A stretch of 39,689 nucleotides of DNA from Crocinitomix sp. (GTDB lineage Bacteria > Bacteroidota > Bacteroidia > Flavobacteriales_D > Crocinitomicaceae). The stretch covers positions 1 through 39,689 of the forward strand of contig WTCE01000092.1 of assembly GCA_013138735.1 (NCBI GenBank), written 5' to 3'. The position numbers and the translations under genes are program-made. Under the pieces are notes generated by a model. The model did not search any database. It was not told the DNA's origin and worked only from the letters and a program-made list of their open reading frames with translations. Below, piece after piece: positions 15,837 to 25,009 of this stretch; position 1 is the stretch's first letter; each line of letters opens with the position of its first letter.

Positions 15837-16676
15837 TTATTTTTTGTTGAAGGTAGTTTTCTTATATGCTTCTATACTAAAAGCGTCGTATATAGAGAAA
15901 TCAAGTGTTTTTTCATATAAATCAAATTTATTGAATAACGATTCAGATGAATATATTCTAAACAAATAATTACCCCAAGGTGAAGAACCACAATGTTCAA
16001 TTTTAAAGATGTCATTTGGGTAAATACTTTGAATTTCCGATTCTAGATTAATGATGAGTGTATCTAGTTCAGGTTTGAATTTTGGATCAAAGGAATAGTC
16101 AAACATGAAATATCCTTCGCTTGAATACCAATCCAAATAATTTCTTTTCGGAATGAAAAACGAAGAATCAAGAAGTAATGAGTCCATTGATTTAATAGCT
16201 TCCTGTCTTGTTGAATAGTCAAAAATAAATTTTCCCAAAGTATCGCCTTTATTCTGCAAAACCTTAAGCTTATCAGGATCAAATTCAAACGCATTGCCAT
16301 TACTGGAAGTGAGACTTTTGCAAAATAAATTAAGTTTTAAAACTTCAATTATCTCATTTTCTTTACACATATAGAAAATGAAATCATAACCACAATCGTA
16401 GAAATCCAATGATTCAAGAAGCTGCCATTCGTGTTTGATAGAATTTAAGGCTGATGTGTCTCGAATATAAAACGACCCTAACCCGTTAGCTAAACTACCT
16501 ACTCTCTCAGACCAACTTGTAGCGTATAAAGTATATGAGTCGCTGTTAAAATCATACGATTCAAAAACAGATTTAATAGTGGGTTCATAATCTAGAATGT
16601 ACAGCGTATCTTGGCAAAGTAGATGGTTACTTTGAAAAATTAAGAGCGTTATTAAAATTCTTATGTAATTTCTCAT
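15837..16676 (-). CDS. Hypothetical secreted protein, 279 aa
   Basis: A signal peptide is visible (MRNYIRILITLLIFQSNHLL, then CQ). The processed protein is rich in Asp, Ser, Tyr and Phe with no transmembrane segment, no T9SS sorting tail and no catalytic motif that I recognise, so a periplasmic location is likely. The cysteine in LLCQ could mark lipoprotein cleavage, but a Q-D sequence after it is also compatible with ordinary signal peptidase I. The family is unknown. It is followed on the other side by a repeat-filled gap, and its 5' neighbour is an unknown membrane protein 25 bases away, so the two may form a small operon. Confidence 0.55.
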   Translation of the reverse strand: MRNYIRILITLLIFQSNHLLCQDTLYILDYEPTIKSVFESYDFNSDSYTLYATSWSERVGSLANGLGSFYIRDTSALNSIKHEWQLLESLDFYDCGYDFIFYMCKENEIIEVLKLNLFCKSLTSSNGNAFEFDPDKLKVLQNKGDTLGKFIFDYSTRQEAIKSMDSLLLDSSFFIPKRNYLDWYSSEGYFMFDYSFDPKFKPELDTLIINLESEIQSIYPNDIFKIEHCGSSPWGNYLFRIYSSESLFNKFDLYEKTLDFSIYDAFSIEAYKKTTFNKK

Positions 16677-16701
16677 TATGGGTAATTATCTACAACGTGT
16701 T

Positions 16702-17061
16702 TTATAAAAATAAAGTCACGAAAAGTATAACGACTATAACCGCATTTGTAAGGACATAAAAACCAACTGCTGTTCGATCCCAAAGGTCAATCTCATTCAA
16801 ATTTTCATCTTGCTCTTCTACTCCAGAGAAATGTAACAATTCCTTTTGACTCTCTTTATTAAGCTTTTTAAAAACTGCGGGTAAGGCAAGTAACGTGATC
16901 AAATGAACCACTATAAGCATTGGGGAAAACATGAAAAATGTACCAGGGAATTGATAATAAATAATAGCGCCAAACAAGACACAGGACATTTCAATAACGA
17001 TTACTAATCGCCTTAAAAGCTCGGTATTCAAGCCTTTAAATATGCCCGTGTCATTGCTCAC
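16702..17061 (-). CDS. Hypothetical membrane protein, 119 aa
   Basis: No cleavable signal peptide. Three hydrophobic segments lie at about 18-38, 42-62 and 98-118, separated by a charged loop (KKLNKESQKELLHFSG, then EEQDENLNEIDLWDR). The protein ends in the last helix (VVILFVTLFL). The family is not recognised. It begins nine bases after the stop codon of the enoyl-CoA hydratase-family gene on the same strand, which suggests co-transcription with it, though a functional link is not implied by the sequence. Confidence 0.6.
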   Translation of the reverse strand: MSNDTGIFKGLNTELLRRLVIVIEMSCVLFGAIIYYQFPGTFFMFSPMLIVVHLITLLALPAVFKKLNKESQKELLHFSGVEEQDENLNEIDLWDRTAVGFYVLTNAVIVVILFVTLFL

Positions 17062-17070
17062 AATTTTGCT

Positions 17071-17841
17071 TTATTTCTTTTTAAATGAATTGATGGCATT
17101 AATCGTAAAGTCAGACAATACTAGTTCACCGCTCATTGCCGCACGAACCTTTAAGAGGTTATCCCAAGTTTCGGTTCCTTCCCAGAAAATTTTCTTTAAC
17201 ATGCGCATAGAATCTGGATTAGAATTGGCCAATTTATTCGCTAAAGCGTCTACAGCTGCATCCATTTCTGTTACTGACTCAAATACATCAGCATACAATC
17301 CTTTTTCACGCGCCCAATCTGCCGTTTGCCATTCGGTTGCATTAATAGTTAGTTGCGACATTGCAGACATTCCTATTTTACGCTCCACAGCCGGACCAAC
17401 TACAAAGGGACCTATTCCAATTGCCAATTCGGATAATTTTACGGCAGCATGACTTGTAGCCATACAATAATCAACTGCAGATGCAACACCTACTCCACCT
17501 CCAACTGCTTTACCTTGCACACGACCAATAATCAATTTTGGACATTTACGACAAGCGTTAATTACGCTTGCAAAGCCAGAAAAGAAAACTTTACCTGTAT
17601 CTAAATCTTTAATAGAAATTAACTCGTCAAAACTTGCTCCAGCACAAAAAGCTCTATCTCCCGCCGATTTAAGAATGATGACTTTCACCTCATTTTGTGC
17701 ACCAACATCTGTAATCGTTTTTGCTAGTAGCATTAATATTTTACCTGGCAATGAATTACTTAAAGGATGCCCAAATTCAATTGTTGCAATTCCATTTTCA
17801 TTGATGCTTGATGTTACGTGTCCTTGATTTATTGCGCTCAT
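17071..17841 (-). CDS. Enoyl-CoA hydratase/isomerase (crotonase) family protein
   Basis: 256 residues from MSAINQGHVT. An in-frame extension to 17934 would add a basic, low-quality segment and is rejected. Crotonase-family features: the oxyanion-hole segment DRAFCAGASFDEL, the second one GKAVGGGVGVASAVDYCMAT, and SELAIGIGPFVVG, where the Glu corresponds to a family catalytic position. It acts on enoyl-CoA esters in the cytoplasm. The exact substrate cannot be read off. Next to PaaZ, a PaaF/PaaG-like role in phenylacetate breakdown is possible; ordinary beta-oxidation is the alternative. A 24-base dispersed repeat lies in the gap to paaZ, so co-transcription with paaZ is uncertain. Confidence 0.85.
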   Translation of the reverse strand: MSAINQGHVTSSINENGIATIEFGHPLSNSLPGKILMLLAKTITDVGAQNEVKVIILKSAGDRAFCAGASFDELISIKDLDTGKVFFSGFASVINACRKCPKLIIGRVQGKAVGGGVGVASAVDYCMATSHAAVKLSELAIGIGPFVVGPAVERKIGMSAMSQLTINATEWQTADWAREKGLYADVFESVTEMDAAVDALANKLANSNPDSMRMLKKIFWEGTETWDNLLKVRAAMSGELVLSDFTINAINSFKKK

Positions 17842-17929
17842 TTTTTTTATTAGATTATAGATAAAAGACCGCTGCGCTGAATGACTTCGTTTTGACCTGT
17901 TATTCTTTGTTCTTGTTTTTTTAAATTCC

Positions 17930-17953
17930 CGCACTTCGAGAGCCTCAGTACTC
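17930..17953 (+). repeat. 24-base dispersed repeat, copy 1
   Basis: This 24-mer matches 36734-36757 with one mismatch; the shared core is TTCGAGAGCCTCAGTACTC. It lies between the enoyl-CoA hydratase gene and paaZ; copy 2 lies after a terminator at 36.7 kb. Both are intergenic. Confidence 0.7.
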
Positions 17954-18027
17954 TACTATTTCTTAATCAAATAGTATGCTAAGGTTAAGTCAGTTAGCCT
18001 GTCGAACTATCGAAGCGCACTATTTTT

Positions 18028-20076
18028 TTAACTCTGATCTCTTTTCTTAACCATTGTCAAAATCGTTGCAACACCAACTGTTTCTCCTGTTTCGTCATAA
18101 ATATCAACTAAGAATCTAACAATTCCTTTTGCGATATCTGCGTCGTTGCGTTTTTCTTGGTTTGTTTTTTCTTTTACTGTGAAGCGAACGCCAATGGTTG
18201 TTCCAATATAAACTGGTTTTGTAAATCGACATTCGTCAATACCATAATTTAATAGAACTGGTCCTTTTTTAGGTTCAACAAATAAACCAGCTGCTTTTGA
18301 CAGGATGAAATAACCATGCGCTACACGTTGTTCGAAGATTGTTCCGTCTAAGGAAGTCGCATCAACGTGTGCATAAAAATTATCGCCACTTACATTTGCA
18401 AAATTGCTAATGTCCGCTTCGGTTACTGTATGTTTATGTGTAAAAACTGTATCACCAATATTTAAATCCTCAAAATGTTGTCTAAACACATGTGGATTTG
18501 CTTCTGGTTGATCTGCTCCGATTTGAAATTGTTTGGTTAAAGCTGTAATCGTTTGCGGATGCCCTTGAATTGCTGTACGTTGCATATAATGTAAAACACC
18601 ACGTACACCACCCATCTCTTCGCCACCACCTGCTCTACCTGGCCCACCATGCGTTAACATTGGCATTGGCGATCCATGTCCTGTACTTTCTTTAGCACAT
18701 CTTTCATTCAAGACTAAAATTCTACCGTGCATTGATGCTGCGTTTAGCACATAGTCTGTTGCAATGCTATCATCAGCCGTGATAATTGATGAAACCAATG
18801 ATCCTTTTCCAAGCTTCGCAATATTCACTGCATCCTCGATATCTTTATAAGGCATTAATGTAGAAACTGGACCAAAGCACTCAATATTATGTGCCCCTAA
18901 TTTGTTGTGCGGATCATCATTTCTAAAAATAATAGGCGAGAAAAATGCGCCTGCTTCTTTGTCTGCTCCAACTACATCAAAATTATCTAAATCTCCAATT
19001 ACAATGTCTTGCTCCTTCATTAACAGTTCAACATTGGCACGAACACGTTCAACTTGTAATTTAGTCACCAAAGATCCCATTCGTACAGATTTATCACTTG
19101 GATCACCAATTGTTGTTTTAGCCAAACGAGCGGCCAACGCACCTTGCACATCATCCATCAAATCTTCTGGAACGATAATTCGGCGTACAGCTGTACATTT
19201 TTGCCCGGCTTTAACTGTTATTTCGCGCTGAACTTCTTTTATAAAGATGTCGAACTCAGGAGTTCCTGGTACGGCATCTTTTCCTAAAATGGCTGCATTT
19301 AATGAATCACATTCTAAATTGAATGAAACGGATTCTTTTTGAATATTTGGCAATCCGCTTAATACTTTTCCTGTTGATGCCGAACCTGTAAAGGTTACCA
19401 CATCTGAACTTCCAGCAAAATCGATAACACCACGGCCTAAACCAACTACTAGTTGTAAGGCTCCTTCAGGCAAAATTCCCGAAGCAACAATATCACGCAC
19501 CATTAATTCTGTTAAGTAACAGGTAAATTCAGATGGTTTTACAATTGCAGGAACACCTGCCATGAAATTCACAGCAATTTTTTCTAACATTCCCCAAATA
19601 GGAAAGTTAAATGCATTGATATGAACGGCTACCCCTTCTTTTGGCACCATAATATGATGACCAATAAATGAACCGCCTTTAGACAATGGAACCGCATCAC
19701 CATCAACATAATAAGGTAAATCTGGAAATTGTCTTCTTAAAGATGCATTGGCAAAGAGGTTTCCAATACCGCCTTCAATATCAATCCAAGAATCAACACG
19801 GGTGGCACCTGTTGCAGCACTTAACTCATAATACTTTCGTTTATTTTTGAGCAAATACATGGCCAATTCCTTGAGCATTAATCCACGTTGCTGAAAAGTC
19901 ATTTTTCTTAATGCGCGTCCACCTCTTTCTTTGGCGTAATGCATCATCTCTTCGTAGTTTAAACCTACAGAAGAACAGGTTCCTATTTGATCACCTGTAA
20001 TTGCATTGAATAATTCTGTTTCAACACCTTCTCCACTTACCCATCCACCTAAGACATAGTTTTGATATGATTTCAT
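18028..20076 (-). CDS. paaZ: Bifunctional oxepin-CoA hydrolase / semialdehyde dehydrogenase PaaZ
   Basis: 682 residues, the normal full-length PaaZ. Residues about 1-510 are an NADP-dependent aldehyde dehydrogenase: NAFNFPIWG (about 154-162), FTGSAST (229-235), Glu255 in FNLEC and catalytic Cys294 in GQKCTAVRR. Residues about 535-680 are a MaoC-type hydratase with SGDNFYAH, where Asp565 and His570 correspond to the hydrolase pair Asp561/His566 known in E. coli PaaZ. It opens the oxepin-CoA ring of phenylacetyl-CoA and oxidises the resulting aldehyde, feeding beta-oxidation. The partner crotonase-family gene lies downstream, but no ring epoxidase genes (paaABCDE) or phenylacetate-CoA ligase are in the window. 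All catalytic residues I checked are present. Confidence 0.95.
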   Translation of the reverse strand: MKSYQNYVLGGWVSGEGVETELFNAITGDQIGTCSSVGLNYEEMMHYAKERGGRALRKMTFQQRGLMLKELAMYLLKNKRKYYELSAATGATRVDSWIDIEGGIGNLFANASLRRQFPDLPYYVDGDAVPLSKGGSFIGHHIMVPKEGVAVHINAFNFPIWGMLEKIAVNFMAGVPAIVKPSEFTCYLTELMVRDIVASGILPEGALQLVVGLGRGVIDFAGSSDVVTFTGSASTGKVLSGLPNIQKESVSFNLECDSLNAAILGKDAVPGTPEFDIFIKEVQREITVKAGQKCTAVRRIIVPEDLMDDVQGALAARLAKTTIGDPSDKSVRMGSLVTKLQVERVRANVELLMKEQDIVIGDLDNFDVVGADKEAGAFFSPIIFRNDDPHNKLGAHNIECFGPVSTLMPYKDIEDAVNIAKLGKGSLVSSIITADDSIATDYVLNAASMHGRILVLNERCAKESTGHGSPMPMLTHGGPGRAGGGEEMGGVRGVLHYMQRTAIQGHPQTITALTKQFQIGADQPEANPHVFRQHFEDLNIGDTVFTHKHTVTEADISNFANVSGDNFYAHVDATSLDGTIFEQRVAHGYFILSKAAGLFVEPKKGPVLLNYGIDECRFTKPVYIGTTIGVRFTVKEKTNQEKRNDADIAKGIVRFLVDIYDETGETVGVATILTMVKKRDQS

Positions 20077-20206
20077 CTCGCTATTATTATTTTAGTTCAT
20101 CTATCCTTTTTGTGGACAGACTCAAATTAACTCCTTCGTTTATTGCCTTTAAAAACAAGCCTTAAAGTTAGTTATTATATTTCATTATAAAATGATGGAA
20201 AAACAA

Positions 20207-20234
20207 AAAAAGGCTCCCAAACAGGAGCCTTTTT
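20207..20234 (-). terminator. Intrinsic terminator after the esterase gene
   Basis: A perfect 11-bp stem (AAAAAGGCTCC/GGAGCCTTTTT) with a 6-base loop. On the minus strand it follows the esterase stop codon and ends in a U-run (CCTTTTTTTG). It separates the esterase from paaZ. Confidence 0.9.
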
Positions 20235-20260
20235 ATAGATTTGATTCGGAACTAAAGTAT

Positions 20261-21976
20261 TTAGTTCTTAATTAATTTCTTAGTTACCAATTGTCCGTTC
20301 AAATTTTGAATGCTGATAAAATAAACTCCAGTTGACCAAGCACTTGCATCTACCTGAATAAGACTTGAATTGAATTGACTCGCAGCATAAACTAATCTTC
20401 CAGAAGCATCCCCAACAGTGATTTGCGCTAATTCTTGCTCACTTTGAATCGTGAATTGTTGATTAAATGGATTTGGATAAAGATCTACTTCAGCAAATTC
20501 ATACTCATTAACCCCAACACCTAAAATATTAAGTGTTATTGTAAATGTTTTAGTACATCCCCAATCATTTGTTACTGTCAATACTACGTCGTAAGCTCCA
20601 TCCTCTTCATAGCTATGTGAAGGAGACATATCTGTTGAACTTTCGCCATCTCCAAAATCCCATTCGTAACTTGTACCTCCAGTTGATTCATTTGAAAAAT
20701 CAACGGTATTGATATCTGTAATACTCTCTGTAAATGCTGCAGTAATTTCATCTGCTACGTTTACAATATAGGTGATTGTATCACCAGCAGCTAAAATGCA
20801 ATTGAATTCAACTACTGTTATCGTATAACTTCCAGTGTTATTAAATTCTAATTCTACCGTTGCCTCATCTTCGTCGGAAATAACATCAATTAATTCAGTG
20901 TCATAATCCCAAATATAAGTTGACTCTGCTGAATCACTCACTTCCAATGTTAATGTTTCTCCGAAGCATAAATCTGTAACATCTAATGACATTTGAGTGG
21001 TAGTTGGTTTTATTAATCGGAATAAAAAAGCCTCCATCCGTGGTAATAATGTATCACTCCAAAAAGAATTTGGAGAATCATCATCCCAATCGCCATTGTC
21101 TGAACCATCCAACATGTGTAGCGGTCCTTCAGAGGTATAAAGTTCATAATCCATTCCTAGGTTTGCAGCTCTTTCAGAAATTGGTTGAGCGCCGTATGCA
21201 TCTGGTAACGTAAATAACCCAAATGGAGGACCGTAGACAAAAGGAACAGTTTCATCATTCTCGCCATGCATCATTAAGAGCGGGACATCTCCAGACTCTA
21301 GTATCAAGGTGTCACCTACCGAACCCCAACAATCTATAACCGCCTTAACACTTGATGAATGCGGATAAGAATTACCTGCACAATCCAGACATTCCAAATC
21401 ATTCACTAAGCCTCCGCCATAAGTACTCTCAAGCCTTTCGTATTCTTTATCCATATAACCAACGTGAAGTGAAATAAAACCACCAGCTGACATTCCTCCA
21501 AAAAAGACATTATTGGTATCAATATCATACAAACTTGCATTTTCTTTAAAATAACGCACAGCTGCCTTACCGTCTTGAATTCCACGATAAACAGCTCTTT
21601 CAGCACTTTCGCCATCTAATGGGTCAAATCCTTTTCTATAATCTAATGATGCTGTGACATAACCTTTTTGAGAAAAAGAATCACAGATCGCGACCATATC
21701 ATCCACATCTTTCGATCCAATTAAAAATCCACCAGAATGTGCAAATATGATAAGGGGACGTTTTGGGTTTAAGTCACCGTCTGGTACATAAACATCTAAT
21801 TCTAAATCAACATCCCAGTACGGCCAAACCCATTGCGGGGCTTCTCCATATTTTACATTTGTAATGCTTAATACATCTGTAAAAATACTGGTACGATAAC
21901 GATTTGGGTTTAATTCTTGCGCGAATAAATTGGTTGAAAGAATCAAACCAATTAGGAACACTGCTAACTTTTTCAT
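20261..21976 (-). CDS. T9SS-secreted alpha/beta-hydrolase (carboxylesterase-like) with PKD domain
   Basis: 571 residues from MKKLAVFLIGLILSTNLFAQ, a clear signal peptide. An upstream in-frame start at 22060 would overlap ddl and bury the signal peptide. The catalytic domain (about 50-345) has the HSGG oxyanion motif (His80-Gly83), the nucleophile elbow GMSAG (Ser163), and likely acid and base residues Asp241 (HGENDETVP) and His287 (GPLHML). This fits the esterase/lipase (carboxylesterase, polysaccharide acetylesterase) group. About 350-430 is an Ig-like region, about 430-505 a PKD domain (YEWDFGDGES), and the last about 75 residues (LYPNPFNQQFTI) a type A T9SS sorting domain. It should be exported to the cell surface or medium. 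Substrate unknown. The candidate -7 box lies only six bases before the ATG. Confidence 0.88.
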   Translation of the reverse strand: MKKLAVFLIGLILSTNLFAQELNPNRYRTSIFTDVLSITNVKYGEAPQWVWPYWDVDLELDVYVPDGDLNPKRPLIIFAHSGGFLIGSKDVDDMVAICDSFSQKGYVTASLDYRKGFDPLDGESAERAVYRGIQDGKAAVRYFKENASLYDIDTNNVFFGGMSAGGFISLHVGYMDKEYERLESTYGGGLVNDLECLDCAGNSYPHSSSVKAVIDCWGSVGDTLILESGDVPLLMMHGENDETVPFVYGPPFGLFTLPDAYGAQPISERAANLGMDYELYTSEGPLHMLDGSDNGDWDDDSPNSFWSDTLLPRMEAFLFRLIKPTTTQMSLDVTDLCFGETLTLEVSDSAESTYIWDYDTELIDVISDEDEATVELEFNNTGSYTITVVEFNCILAAGDTITYIVNVADEITAAFTESITDINTVDFSNESTGGTSYEWDFGDGESSTDMSPSHSYEEDGAYDVVLTVTNDWGCTKTFTITLNILGVGVNEYEFAEVDLYPNPFNQQFTIQSEQELAQITVGDASGRLVYAASQFNSSLIQVDASAWSTGVYFISIQNLNGQLVTKKLIKN

Positions 21977-21981
21977 AGCTC

Positions 21982-21989
21982 CAAAGTTA
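21982..21989 (-). promoter_or_regulatory. Candidate -7 box TAACTTTG for the esterase gene
   Basis: The minus-strand TAACTTTG fits TAnnTTTG and ends only five bases before the ATG at 21976, which would give a leaderless or nearly leaderless mRNA. It also supports this start over the longer reading. No clear -33 TTG is seen at the standard spacing. Confidence 0.38.
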
Positions 21990-22046
21990 GAATAAAAATT
22001 ATAATTTACTGTGCGTGCGTAGTATCCGATCAAAATTACATCAGAC

Positions 22047-23021
22047 TTAACCCAATTCAATCAACTGAGACAAGACAGTTTTTAGATCTTTACCTGCTTC
22101 CCTAATTTGCTTTGGTACTATGCTGGCCTCTGACATACCAGGTGTAGTATTGACTTCAATTAAATAGGGAATACCATCCTCTGTAACGATAAAATCGATT
22201 CTTGCAAGGCCTTTTAATCCTAATCTTCGAAAGATTGATTTTGAAGTATTCTGAATCAAGGTGGTTAATTCGGCATCAATATCTGCAGGCGTAACTTCTT
22301 CAGAGGCTCCGTTGTATTTAGCTTCATAATCAAAAAAGTCATTTGCCGTAATAATTTCAGTTGGCGGCAATGGTACAATTTCAGTACCGTTAAAATACAA
22401 ACCGCAAGTAATTTCTCTTCCAGTAATCATTCCTTCCACAACAACTTCTTCGTCTTCCTCAAAAGCCTTGGCAATTGCATTGGGCATTTCCATTAAAGTT
22501 TTGACTTTTGAAATTCCAAAACTAGAACCAGCACCATTGGGTTTTATAAAACAAGGGAAACCAATTTCGTCTGCAATTTCAAATGCACTTGGCGATTCTC
22601 CTTTGCGAATTAAGATTGCCTTAGCTGTTGCAATACCAAAAGCACGTAAAAAACTATTACATGCCCATTTATTAAAGGTCAATGCCGACCCAAAAGGTCC
22701 CGAATTGACATAAGGCAGTCCAATCATATCAAAATAGGATTGTAATTTCCCATCTTCACCTGGTGTGCCGTGAATGGTAATTAAGGCAATGTCAAAAGCT
22801 GATTCTACCCCGTCTGTTAAAAAAGTGAATTTATTTTTATCAATTGGAGAAACACCGCCACCTATTGTGTTGACATGCCAACTCTTTAGTGTGATTTCAA
22901 CCATGAAAGGTTCATACAATTCACGATCAATGTTTTCAAATAAAACGCGCGCGCTTTTTTCTGAAATTTTATACTCGGAAGAATAACCTCCATAGATTAC
23001 TGCGACTTTTTTTTTCATCAA
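22047..23021 (-). CDS. ddl: D-alanine--D-alanine ligase
   Basis: 324 residues, ATP-grasp family. N-terminal VAVIYGGYSSEYKISEKSA contains the conserved glycine-rich and serine elements. IHGTPGEDGKLQSYFDMIGL and GSALTFNKWACN follow, and the C-terminal metal/ATP site is YLIEVNTTPGMSEASIVPKQ. It joins two D-alanines for peptidoglycan precursor synthesis in the cytoplasm. The start is MMKKK at 23021; the second Met is equally possible. It is 71 bases upstream of the esterase gene, which has its own candidate promoter box in that gap, so the two need not be co-regulated. Nothing is unusual in the motifs. Confidence 0.95.
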   Translation of the reverse strand: MMKKKVAVIYGGYSSEYKISEKSARVLFENIDRELYEPFMVEITLKSWHVNTIGGGVSPIDKNKFTFLTDGVESAFDIALITIHGTPGEDGKLQSYFDMIGLPYVNSGPFGSALTFNKWACNSFLRAFGIATAKAILIRKGESPSAFEIADEIGFPCFIKPNGAGSSFGISKVKTLMEMPNAIAKAFEEDEEVVVEGMITGREITCGLYFNGTEIVPLPPTEIITANDFFDYEAKYNGASEEVTPADIDAELTTLIQNTSKSIFRRLGLKGLARIDFIVTEDGIPYLIEVNTTPGMSEASIVPKQIREAGKDLKTVLSQLIELG

Positions 23022-23131
23022 TCAAATATTAAAATATCACTTTATTAAGAAGGAAATTACCTCAATAATTAAAATTAGTCAATAATTTAAATCGCTAAAT
23101 CATAGCGAGTGAAAGATATTAACAGAAGGAT

Positions 23132-23605
23132 TTAGAAAAGCGACAAAAAGTCTTCAAAGTTCATAGCGTAGGTATAATCCATAGGCCATTTTTTTGAGAA
23201 ACAAGCAATACCTGCTTTAAGCTTTCCTTTTAAGTTAAAGTCCACACCACTTCCGGTAATTAAAAACCAGATGGATGTAAATGCGCTTTCTACAAATTTT
23301 GAACCATCTCCAATTAAAACAAACGGATATCCGGCTTTTGATTTTCGCTTTATTTTGATTGGATCTTCAATTCGAACCCAACCACAATCAACGTCAGCAA
23401 CAGTTAATTTTAATGAACTTGGTTTAATAACAAGACCATACCAATTCGGGTTTTTAATGACATAATCAAAACCCACATGTATGTTTCCATGTTTGCGCTC
23501 AATTGAAAAATTCTCCATGGATAAAAACTCCAAATCCTTATAGAAGAAACCAGCATTGGCTGTTAATCCAAAAAATAGAGAGCAGAGGAGAATTAAGTTT
23601 TTCAT
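23132..23605 (-). CDS. LEA14-like (WHy-type) secreted protein, 157 aa
   Basis: The signal peptide (MKNLILLCSLFFGLTANA) is followed by one beta-sandwich domain whose core reads VGFDYVIKNPNWYGLVIKPS, the Asn-Pro-Asn signature of LEA type 2/WHy domains. A GKLKAGI strand near the end also fits. Such domains occur in small periplasmic proteins of unknown role, sometimes linked to stress. It overlaps the M20 peptidase gene by four bases (ATGA type), so it is translationally coupled to it and transcribed from the same promoter. Function inferred from family resemblance only. Confidence 0.65.
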   Translation of the reverse strand: MKNLILLCSLFFGLTANAGFFYKDLEFLSMENFSIERKHGNIHVGFDYVIKNPNWYGLVIKPSSLKLTVADVDCGWVRIEDPIKIKRKSKAGYPFVLIGDGSKFVESAFTSIWFLITGSGVDFNLKGKLKAGIACFSKKWPMDYTYAMNFEDFLSLF

Positions 23606-24987
23606 GACTTTTTAATTGCAGCGTAATGTTTGTAGAAAAGTGGAATCGTCTCTATTCCTTTATAGAAATTATATAAGCCATAATGCTCATTTGGCGAATG
23701 AATTGCATCTGAATCTAAACCAAAACCTAATAGAATTGTTTTTAAACCCAATACTTTTTCAAACATTGAAATAATTGGAATTGAACCGCCACTTCGCACT
23801 GGAACTGGTTTTTTACCAAAACTCTCTTCCATAGCTAAACTTGCAGCCTTATATTCTAAAGAGTCAATTGGCGTTAAAGCAGGCTCACCACCATGATGAG
23901 GCATAACAGTTACTTTAACACTATCAGGCGCAATACTTTCAAAGTGCTTTTGAAATAGCGCTGTAATTTTATGTGGATCTTGATTTGGAACGAGACGCAT
24001 TGAAATCTTCGCATTTGCTTTAGAAGGTAAAACAGTTTTTGCGCCCTCACCTGTATAGCCACCCCAAATTCCGTTCACGTCTAATGTTGGACGAATTGTT
24101 GCGCGTTCACGTGTAGAAAATCCTTTTTCACCATCCGTTTCGGCAATATCTAATGCTTCGCAATACGCTTGTTCAGAAAAAGGTGCTTTCGCCATTTCTG
24201 TACGCTCCTCATTGCTACATTCCAAAACGTCATCATAAAAGCCTGGAATAGTAATATGTTTATTTTCGTCTTGTAAAGACGCAATCATATCTGCCAATAT
24301 ATTGATAGGGTTTGCCACAGCACCGCCGTACAAACCAGAATGTAAATCTCTATTTGGACCAACTACCTCAACTTCAACATAGCTTAATCCACGAAGACCT
24401 GAAGTAATTGAAGGAACATCATTTGCAATAATTCCAGTGTCAGACACTAAAATCACATCTGCATCTAACATATCTTTATATTCAGCAATAAAAGTTTCTA
24501 AATTTTCAGAACCAACTTCTTCTTCACCTTCAATAATAAATTTAGCATTACAATGTAAACTATCTGTTTTTAACATTGCTTCGTAAGCTTTCAAATGCAT
24601 ATACATTTGTCCCTTATCGTCGCAAGCTCCACGCGCAAAAATCGCACCTTCTGGATGAATTTCTGTCTTTTTAATTACAGGTTCAAACGGAGGAGAATCC
24701 CACAATTCAATTGGGTCGGCAGGCTGAACATCATAATGACCATAAACCAGCACAGTTGGTAGGTTGGGGTCAATAATCTTCTCAGCATAAACCACCGGGT
24801 GGCCTTTGGTCTGAATAATTTCAACTCGGTCAACCCCTATCTCAGAAAAGCGATTTTTCAAAAACTCGGCTGTTGCTTTTACGTCGTCGTCAAATTTTGG
24901 ATCTGCACTTACCGAAGGTAATTTTAGCAAGTCCATTAATTCGCTCAAAAAGCGTTCTTTATTCTCTTGTATGTATTGATTTGTCAT
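23602..24987 (-). CDS. M20 family metallopeptidase (dipeptidase-like)
   Basis: 461 residues, the usual length for M20 dipeptidases of the CNDP/DapE-like group. Metal ligands are visible in VYGHYDVQP (His84, Asp86), GACDDKGQ (Asp123/124) and IIEGEEEVGS (Glu155-157); a dimerisation domain lies between about 210 and 310 and a distal His region (HHGGEPAL, AIHSPNEHYG) near the end. It should be a cytoplasmic di-zinc exopeptidase cleaving short peptides. There is no signal peptide. It is first in a two-gene operon with the LEA14-like gene, preceded by a TAACTTTG box. Confidence 0.93.
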   Translation of the reverse strand: MTNQYIQENKERFLSELMDLLKLPSVSADPKFDDDVKATAEFLKNRFSEIGVDRVEIIQTKGHPVVYAEKIIDPNLPTVLVYGHYDVQPADPIELWDSPPFEPVIKKTEIHPEGAIFARGACDDKGQMYMHLKAYEAMLKTDSLHCNAKFIIEGEEEVGSENLETFIAEYKDMLDADVILVSDTGIIANDVPSITSGLRGLSYVEVEVVGPNRDLHSGLYGGAVANPINILADMIASLQDENKHITIPGFYDDVLECSNEERTEMAKAPFSEQAYCEALDIAETDGEKGFSTRERATIRPTLDVNGIWGGYTGEGAKTVLPSKANAKISMRLVPNQDPHKITALFQKHFESIAPDSVKVTVMPHHGGEPALTPIDSLEYKAASLAMEESFGKKPVPVRSGGSIPIISMFEKVLGLKTILLGFGLDSDAIHSPNEHYGLYNFYKGIETIPLFYKHYAAIKKS

Positions 24988-25009
24988 GTAAGCATAATAG
25001 ATTGGATTG

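Noticed and set aside
18902-19231. Plus-strand open frame of 109 codons inside paaZ
   Set aside because: It is antisense to a gene with complete family motifs; similar antisense frames occur inside other long genes here and have no family resemblance or start signals.
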